Positions 5,624 to 10,137 of a DNA stretch of 10,137 nt are shown in pieces. The notes below the pieces were generated by a model that was not told the origin of the DNA, did no database searches, and saw only the letters and a program-made list of their open reading frames with translations. A program made the position numbers and the translations under genes. The DNA is from Thermodesulfobacteriales bacterium (GTDB lineage Bacteria; Desulfobacterota; Thermodesulfobacteria; Thermodesulfobacteriales; Thermodesulfatatoraceae), in NCBI GenBank assembly GCA_026985945.1, contig JALSPN010000161.1, forward strand, positions 1 through 10,137. Reading direction: 5' to 3'. Each line of letters starts with the position of its first letter. The stretch's first letter is position 1.

Positions 5624-6530
5624 AAAGCGTGTGGCTCTGCTTTGTGGTGGTCCTTCGGCGGAAAGGGAGGTCTCTCTTAAGGGGGGAGCAGCGGTAAAGA
5701 AGGCCCTTCTTGCCAGGGGCTACGAGGTGGAGGTCTTTGATCCCCCAGGGGACCTTCCGAAATTAGCCAGCCGGGTGAAAGAGTTTGATCTGGCCTTTCT
5801 GGTGCTTCACGGCCCCGGGGGGGAGGATGGCACCATCCAGGGCTTTCTGGACTCACTGGGCCTTCCTTACCAGGGGGCAGGGGTGCTTGGAAGTGCTCTG
5901 GCCATGGACAAGGCCTTAAGCAAGATTCTTTATCGGGAATGCGGCCTTAAGGTGCCCCGGGCCATTTTGCTGGAAAAGGGGAGCCCTTTTCCGGAAATCC
6001 CTTTTTATCCCCTGGTGGTGAAGCCGGCCTCTCAAGGGTCAAGTGTGGGGATTTCCCTGGTGAAGGGTGAGGAAGAGCTTGCCGCGGCTTTGGAAGAGGC
6101 CTTTCGTTTTGAAGAACGGGTCCTTCTTGAGGAATACATTTCCGGACGGGAGCTTACGGTGGGGATTTTGGGAGAAGAGCCCCTGCCGGTGGTGGAGATT
6201 ATTCCGGGAGAAGGGCATACTTTTTTTGATTATCAGGCCAAATATGTTCCGGGGCTTACGAAGGAAGTCTGCCCGGCCCCTCTTCCGGCTGAAATTTCCG
6301 CGCGGGTGCAGGAGAAAGCCCTCCTGGCCCACAAGGCCTTAAAGCTCAGGCATTACAGCCGTACGGATTTTATTCTATCAGCCGACGGAGAAATTTTCGT
6401 GCTTGAGACCAATACCATTCCCGGGATGACGGAGACCAGCCTTCTTCCCCTAGCTGCCAGGGTGGCAGGCTTAAGTTTTGAGGATCTGGTGGAAAGGCTT
6501 GTCCACCTAGCGCTGGCATCCTGCTCGTAG
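5616..6530 (+). CDS. ddl: D-alanine--D-alanine ligase
   Basis: This cytoplasmic ATP-grasp enzyme joins two D-alanines for the peptidoglycan pentapeptide. The 304-residue length is usual for DdlB-type enzymes. N-terminal LCGGPSAEREVS carries the substrate-binding glutamate (E16). HGPGGEDG is at 65-72, MDKALSK at 97-103, and VVKPASQGSSVG at 134-145 forms the ATP-binding strand and glycine-rich loop. YQAKY at 206-210 is the family's mobile-loop motif, and RTDF at 249-252 and LETNTIPGMT at 263-272 form the metal and second D-alanine site. All key residues appear intact. The ATG at 5616 has GGAG seven bases upstream and overlaps the HD gene by eight bases. An earlier frame opening at 5586 would add ten residues before the conserved start and is unlikely. 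The 3' end overlaps the tail of the convergent plsC by 24 bases. No mur or fts genes accompany it here. Confidence 0.96.
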   Translation: MAKKRVALLCGGPSAEREVSLKGGAAVKKALLARGYEVEVFDPPGDLPKLASRVKEFDLAFLVLHGPGGEDGTIQGFLDSLGLPYQGAGVLGSALAMDKALSKILYRECGLKVPRAILLEKGSPFPEIPFYPLVVKPASQGSSVGISLVKGEEELAAALEEAFRFEERVLLEEYISGRELTVGILGEEPLPVVEIIPGEGHTFFDYQAKYVPGLTKEVCPAPLPAEISARVQEKALLAHKALKLRHYSRTDFILSADGEIFVLETNTIPGMTETSLLPLAARVAGLSFEDLVERLVHLALASCS

Positions 6531-7238
6531 GCCCTCTTCGATCCGCAGTCTTACCAGCTGGGCAAGGGAGGCCTTCTCCTGCAAGTTAAGCCCTCGGGTA
6601 GGAATGGGGGGAAAGATTAAAAGCCTTACCAATCCGGGACGCACGTAGAGCTTCCCTTTGGGCATGATTTTCCTGGTACCACAGATGGCAATGGCCACCA
6701 CAGGACGCCCGCTTTTGATGGCCAGGACAAAGCCCCCCGTCTTAAAAGGAAGGAGTCTTCCGTCGGGGCTTCTCGTCCCTTCCGGGAAGATAACCACCGA
6801 AAGGCCTTTTTTTATCTTTTCGGCGGCTTTAAGCAGGCTTTCGTATCCCCGGCGGGGGTTTTTGCGATCTACAGGGATGTAGCCGATGGCCCGTAGGGCC
6901 CAGCCGAAGAAGGGGATCTGGAAAAGGCTTTTTTTGGCTAGCCAGCGAATCTGGTAGGGAAGGGCTACCGCCAGCACCGGAATGTCAAATTGGCTCTGGT
7001 GGTTGGCCGCAAAGATGTAGGCCTCGTCCCTTTTTAAATACTCAAGGCCACGCACCTCAAGCTTCACGCCTGTGAGAAAAAGAATGGCCCTAAGCCAGAA
7101 GCGGCCGATTTCATGGGTCAGAACTCCGCGCCGGTCAAAAAGAGAGAGCAGAAGGATCAAGATGGCAAAAGGAGGAACCGTTAAAAAAAGGAAAAGATAA
7201 AGGGCTAGATTGCGAACTATGATTTCAAGCTTTTTCAT
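6507..7238 (-). CDS. plsC: 1-acyl-sn-glycerol-3-phosphate acyltransferase
   Basis: PlsC-family enzymes acylate lysophosphatidic acid to phosphatidic acid at the inner face of the cytoplasmic membrane. Numbered from the ATG at 7238, the acyltransferase signature NHQSQFD gives H80 and D85 (HX4D). IPVDR follows near 121, and the glycerol-phosphate-binding FPEGTRS is at 151-157, with GFVLAIKSGRPVVAIAI after it. Residues of about 8-34 form a strongly hydrophobic N-terminal membrane segment, as is common in the family. The protein is about 243 residues. A TTG six bases upstream (7244) has a GGGGA at better distance and could be the true start, so the N-terminus is uncertain by two residues. The start lies inside the cobJ 3' end, overlapping by 14 bases (20 with TTG), so the two are probably co-translated. 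Its own 3' end overlaps ddl by 24 bases on the opposite strand. Confidence 0.93.
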   Translation of the reverse strand: MKKLEIIVRNLALYLFLFLTVPPFAILILLLSLFDRRGVLTHEIGRFWLRAILFLTGVKLEVRGLEYLKRDEAYIFAANHQSQFDIPVLAVALPYQIRWLAKKSLFQIPFFGWALRAIGYIPVDRKNPRRGYESLLKAAEKIKKGLSVVIFPEGTRSPDGRLLPFKTGGFVLAIKSGRPVVAIAICGTRKIMPKGKLYVRPGLVRLLIFPPIPTRGLNLQEKASLAQLVRLRIEEGLRAGCQR

Positions 7239-8010
7239 GGCCAAGCCGGTATTTTTCCCCGTAGCCCCGAGGGGTGAGAAAAAAATTTTTGCCCAGGCGG
7301 CTCAAAGAGTTGCCTACGACGATGGTGCTGGCCATGTCCGCCTGAGAGATAATTTCCTCTCCCTTTCTAAGGGTGGTCAGGATGATCTTTTCCTCCGGTC
7401 GGTAAGCCCCTCGCACAAGTGCCAGAGGTGTTTCTGGCCCCCGGTAAAGTTTTACGATTTCAAGGGCCCTCTTTAATTGATCCCGTCGCCGCTTGCTCCT
7501 GGGATTGTAAAAGACCAGAACAAAATCCCCTTCGGCTGCTAGGGCGATACGTTTGGCAATCTTCTCCCAGGGGGTCAAGCGGTCAGAGAGGGAAATGAAA
7601 GCACAGTCGTTGCTAAGAGGTGCCCCTAAACGGGCCGCAGCAGCACAGGCTGCGGTAACACCAGGAATTACCTCGATCTCGACCTCCCGGAAGACTTCCC
7701 GGTTGGCCTCAAGCACCTCAAAGACCGCTGCTGACATTCCGTAAAGAGAAGGGTCTCCCCCGGAGACAAGAGCCACTTTTTTTCCTGAAGAGGCGAGTCT
7801 TAAGGCCTCCCTGGCCCGTTCCACTTCCTCGGTCATGCGGCTGCTTAGGGCCTCTTTCCCCTCAAGATAAGGGCTTATTTGCTCAAGATAGGTTTTGTAA
7901 CCCAGGACAACTTCGGCCTCTTTAAGGGCCTTTTGGGCCGCCTGGGTAAGAAGGGAAAGGTCTCCCGGCCCGATTCCCACGATAAAGAGTTTTTTATTTG
8001 GTTTTGACAT
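7225..8010 (-). CDS. cobJ: Precorrin-3B / cobalt-factor III C17-methyltransferase
   Basis: This SAM-dependent tetrapyrrole methylase methylates C17 during corrin ring contraction in cobalamin synthesis. CobJ is the name in the aerobic route and CbiH in the anaerobic one. The 261-residue single domain has the family hallmarks: GIGPGD at 12-17, VLGYKTYLEQI at 35-45, SGGDPSLYGM at 83-92, VIPGVTA at 114-120, LGAPLSNDCAFISLSDRLTPW at about 128-148, and YNPRSKRR at 168-175, with STIVVGNS near the end. Nothing is missing and no fusion partner is present, although CbiG or other cob/cbi domains are sometimes attached. No other cobalamin gene is visible, so it is separated from the rest of the pathway or at its edge. 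The ATG at 8010 has only a weak ribosome binding site and lies 41 bases from the divergent sensor kinase gene. It runs into plsC with a short overlap. Confidence 0.93.
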   Translation of the reverse strand: MSKPNKKLFIVGIGPGDLSLLTQAAQKALKEAEVVLGYKTYLEQISPYLEGKEALSSRMTEEVERAREALRLASSGKKVALVSGGDPSLYGMSAAVFEVLEANREVFREVEIEVIPGVTAACAAAARLGAPLSNDCAFISLSDRLTPWEKIAKRIALAAEGDFVLVFYNPRSKRRRDQLKRALEIVKLYRGPETPLALVRGAYRPEEKIILTTLRKGEEIISQADMASTIVVGNSLSRLGKNFFLTPRGYGEKYRLGHEKA

Positions 8011-8051
8011 TTTTTTTGAAACCAGATTAAACTCTTTTTACTGGAAGATTT

Positions 8052-9926
8052 ATGATGTCCTCTCACAAAAGCCTTTTTAAAGATGAATCCCTTGTTCATG
8101 CCCTGGAACTTGGCGAAATCAAATTCCGTACTTTAACAGAATCTGCCGCGGTGGGAATATTTCTCTACCGTGAAAAGTTTCTCTATGTTAACCGGGCCTT
8201 TGAAAGGATTTCTGGTTACAGTCGAGAGGAGCTCAAAGACCTTTATCTCTGGGATATTGTCCATCCGGAATTCAAAGACCTTGTAAGAGAGAGGGTTTTG
8301 GCCCGTCTGCGTGGAGAGACACCCCCGCCCCATTACGAGATCAAAATCCTGACCAAAGAGGGCGAGGAGAAATGGCTTGAAGTCACCGCTGCTACTTTTA
8401 AAAAAGAGGGACTTATAGTCGGCATTGGCACGGCGGTTGACATTTCTCCACAAAAAAACTTTGCCCGAAGGCTTGAAGAGACACTCACCCAGTATCAGGC
8501 CATCTTAAACGCCTTTGGGGGATTTATTTATGCTGTTTCAGGAGATTTCAGAATCCATTTTGTCAACCATAAATTAGAAATTAAACACGGAAAAAAACTT
8601 ACGGAAAAAATATGTTACCAGGAACTTTATGGTTTAGATGCCCCCTGTGAATGGTGCACCTTAAGAGAGGTTTTGGCAGGGCAAGCGGTGCAAAAAGAAA
8701 TCTACATCCCTTCTGAAAATTCCTGGTATCAGGTGATAGGCACACCGCTTCGTTATTCTTCAGGGGGAAATTACGCCCTTTATCTCCTGATGGAAATTAC
8801 CGAACAGAAAAAGGCCCGGGAAGAACTCTTACGGGCTACCAAGCTCGAGTCTTTGGCCCTGCTTGCCGGGGGTATCGCCCATGATTTTAACAATTTTCTC
8901 ACAGCCATTTTGGGAAATTTGACCCTCCTTCGTCTACGAGCCAAACTCTCTCCCAGAGAGGAAAGACTTCTTCGTCAAAGTGAGAAGGCCTGTCTTAAGG
9001 CCCAGGGTCTTACAAAACAGCTTCTGGCTTTCGCCAAAGGTGGGACCCCGGTTAAAAAACCGGCCCCCCTGGAGGAGCTTTTAAAGGAGACCATCTCTTT
9101 TTGTCTGCGGGGCTCTCACGTGGATTGGGAGCTTAAAGTGGATGAAGATCTTTATCTGGTAGATATTGATACCAGTCAATTTTCACAAGTAATCAGTAAC
9201 CTGGTTATTAATGCCAAACAGGCCATGCCTAAGGGCGGAAGGCTCTGGGTGAAGGCCCGTAACGTGGTTCTTGAAAAGCCCCGCGGTCCTTTAAAGCCTG
9301 GCAAATATGTAGAACTTTCCTTTCGGGATGAAGGTTGTGGAATTCCCCAAAAGTATCTTGCACGTATTTTTGATCCTTATTTCACCACCAAAAAAAATGG
9401 AAGCGGGCTGGGGCTTGCCATTTGCTACTCTATTATTAAACGTCATGGGGGCCACATCGAGGTGGAATCCGAAGAGGGCCGGGGAACAACCTTTCGGCTC
9501 TACCTCCCCGCAAGTGAAAAGGAGTTTATAAAGACCCCCAAACTGATCCAGCAGGAGATATTTTTAGGACAAGGGCGAATATTGGTCTTTGATGACGAAG
9601 AAACGGTGCGGGAAACTCTAAAAGAAGCGCTTGAGATGGCGGGCTTTGAGGTGGAAACGGCCAAAGACAGTCAGGAAGTGTTGCAGAAAATTAAAAATTC
9701 CGGGGATAAGAAGTTTGATCTCGCCCTTCTGGATCTTACCGTCCCAGGGGGGATGGGGGCTAGAGAGCTCCTTCCCTTTCTGCGAAGTTTTTCTCCGGGG
9801 CTTAAGATCGTCCTTATGAGTGGTTACCCTTTGGAAGAAGAAGAGGCCCGGGATTTTGAGGCCTTTTTAAAAAAGCCCTTTACCATTCCAGAACTTTACG
9901 GGACTCTTAAGAAACTCCTTCAATGA
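8052..9926 (+). CDS. Hybrid sensor histidine kinase: PAS-PAS-HisKA-HATPase-receiver
   Basis: This 624-residue protein shows no membrane segment and is probably a soluble sensor. A first PAS domain covers about 25-135 (FLYVNRAFERISGYSREEL). A second at about 145-255 carries an unusual cysteine motif, C188 with C199 and C202 (CYQELYGLDAPCEWC), which could bind a metal or respond to redox state. HisKA has the phosphoacceptor H277 in GGIAHDFNNFLTAILGN. The HATPase domain has the N box at 383-387 (NLVIN), G1 DEGCGIP from 426, FDPYFTT at 440-446 and G2 GSGLGL at 450-455. A C-terminal receiver from about 508 has the acidic pair D514-D515, phosphoacceptor D561 in LLDLTVPGG, S590 and K608. All residues for autophosphorylation and internal transfer look present. 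Two ATGs (8052, 8055) follow a GGAAG and the choice is open. No separate response regulator is seen. The stop overlaps the nagZ start as ATGA. Confidence 0.94.
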   Translation: MMSSHKSLFKDESLVHALELGEIKFRTLTESAAVGIFLYREKFLYVNRAFERISGYSREELKDLYLWDIVHPEFKDLVRERVLARLRGETPPPHYEIKILTKEGEEKWLEVTAATFKKEGLIVGIGTAVDISPQKNFARRLEETLTQYQAILNAFGGFIYAVSGDFRIHFVNHKLEIKHGKKLTEKICYQELYGLDAPCEWCTLREVLAGQAVQKEIYIPSENSWYQVIGTPLRYSSGGNYALYLLMEITEQKKAREELLRATKLESLALLAGGIAHDFNNFLTAILGNLTLLRLRAKLSPREERLLRQSEKACLKAQGLTKQLLAFAKGGTPVKKPAPLEELLKETISFCLRGSHVDWELKVDEDLYLVDIDTSQFSQVISNLVINAKQAMPKGGRLWVKARNVVLEKPRGPLKPGKYVELSFRDEGCGIPQKYLARIFDPYFTTKKNGSGLGLAICYSIIKRHGGHIEVESEEGRGTTFRLYLPASEKEFIKTPKLIQQEIFLGQGRILVFDDEETVRETLKEALEMAGFEVETAKDSQEVLQKIKNSGDKKFDLALLDLTVPGGMGARELLPFLRSFSPGLKIVLMSGYPLEEEEARDFEAFLKKPFTIPELYGTLKKLLQ

Positions 9927-10137
9927 ATCAAAAAATAGGCCCACTTTTTCTGGTAGCCCTTTCAGGAAAGACCCTTTCTTCTGAAGAGAAGGAAGCCATT
10001 TCCACTTTAGGACTGCGCCATTTCATCTTCTTTGCGAGAAATCTGGAGAGCAGAGAACAGATCAAAGAATTAATGGGAGAGCTTGAGGAGGTGGCCGGGC
10101 CGGGCCTCAGGGCCATAGATCAGGAGGGAGGCCCGGT
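9923..10137 (+). CDS. nagZ: Beta-N-acetylhexosaminidase (NagZ-like, GH3), 3' end cut by the window edge
   Basis: Only the first 71 codons are visible. MNQKIGPLFLVALSGKTLS is followed by a helix with SSEEKEAISTLG, then LRHFIFFARNLESREQIKEL and AIDQEGGPV at the window edge. This order (an opening strand, a phrase on the route to ARNL, and the DQEGG motif) matches the N-terminal barrel of glycoside hydrolase family 3 NagZ enzymes. These remove N-acetylglucosamine from peptidoglycan fragments in the cytoplasm of Gram-negative bacteria during wall recycling. The residue after DQEGG is proline where many NagZ proteins have arginine. The catalytic aspartate and histidine lie outside the window, so activity cannot be judged. 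There is no signal peptide, as expected for NagZ. The ATG overlaps the kinase stop by four bases, suggesting co-translation. Confidence 0.85.
   Translation, partial: MNQKIGPLFLVALSGKTLSSEEKEAISTLGLRHFIFFARNLESREQIKELMGELEEVAGPGLRAIDQEGGP

Noticed and set aside
8011..8051. Cobalamin riboswitch or paired promoters between cobJ and the kinase
   Set aside because: The 41-base gap is far too short for a riboswitch, and no convincing -35/-10 pair is visible. Promoters may lie within the opposing coding ends.
1..10137. CRISPR arrays, tRNA or rRNA genes, insertion sequences, phage or defence systems
   Set aside because: I saw no spaced direct repeats, no tRNA-like cloverleaf ending, no transposase or integrase motifs and no defence-type domains. 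The window looks like ordinary core-genome DNA.

Overview
The window holds ten coding regions and one substantial AT-rich intergenic stretch. I see no tRNA, rRNA, CRISPR array or insertion sequence. The gene set suggests a Gram-negative, probably anaerobic and possibly thermophilic bacterium. It includes D-Ala-D-Ala ligase, a NagZ-type beta-N-acetylhexosaminidase, PlsC, a cobalamin methyltransferase, a GlcD-type oxidase, a hybrid sensor kinase whose PAS domain carries a cysteine motif, and a DnaA with an unusual ATPase core. Desulfobacterota or Thermodesulfobacteriota would fit, but that placement is an inference from family resemblance. Genes are packed tightly, often with overlapping ends.

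Layout. (1) Rightward, 2-1695: the 3' part of a TPR-repeat protein, then a metallo-beta-lactamase-fold hydrolase that overlaps it by 4 bases. (2) Leftward, 4688 down to 1687: dnaA, a FAD-linked oxidase (glcD family) whose likely start lies 95 bases inside the dnaA 3' end, then a small amphi-Trp domain protein. The amphi-Trp gene has a strong ribosome binding site and ATG, but these are joined to the domain only through a nine-A run that puts the two out of frame. (3) 4689-5044: a 356-base divergent region. Its core is 79% A+T (4861-4980) and it carries several inverted repeats and one DnaA-box-like 9-mer, so it is a candidate for dnaA control or an origin. (4) Rightward, 5045-6530: an HD-domain hydrolase overlapping ddl by 8 bases. 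(5) Leftward, 8010 down to 6507: cobJ/cbiH, overlapping plsC. plsC runs 24 bases into the 3' end of ddl. (6) Rightward from 8052: a PAS-PAS-HisKA-HATPase-receiver hybrid histidine kinase, followed through an ATGA overlap by the start of a nagZ-like gene cut by the window edge.

Functional themes. ddl (peptidoglycan precursor synthesis), nagZ (peptidoglycan recycling) and plsC (phospholipid synthesis) are envelope genes scattered over three transcription units. dnaA lies next to neither dnaN nor any other replication gene. The observations most worth checking are the A9 frameshift in the amphi-Trp gene, the altered Walker B and sensor 1 residues of DnaA, and the AT-rich repeat-bearing region upstream of dnaA. 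I found no clearly novel multi-gene system.
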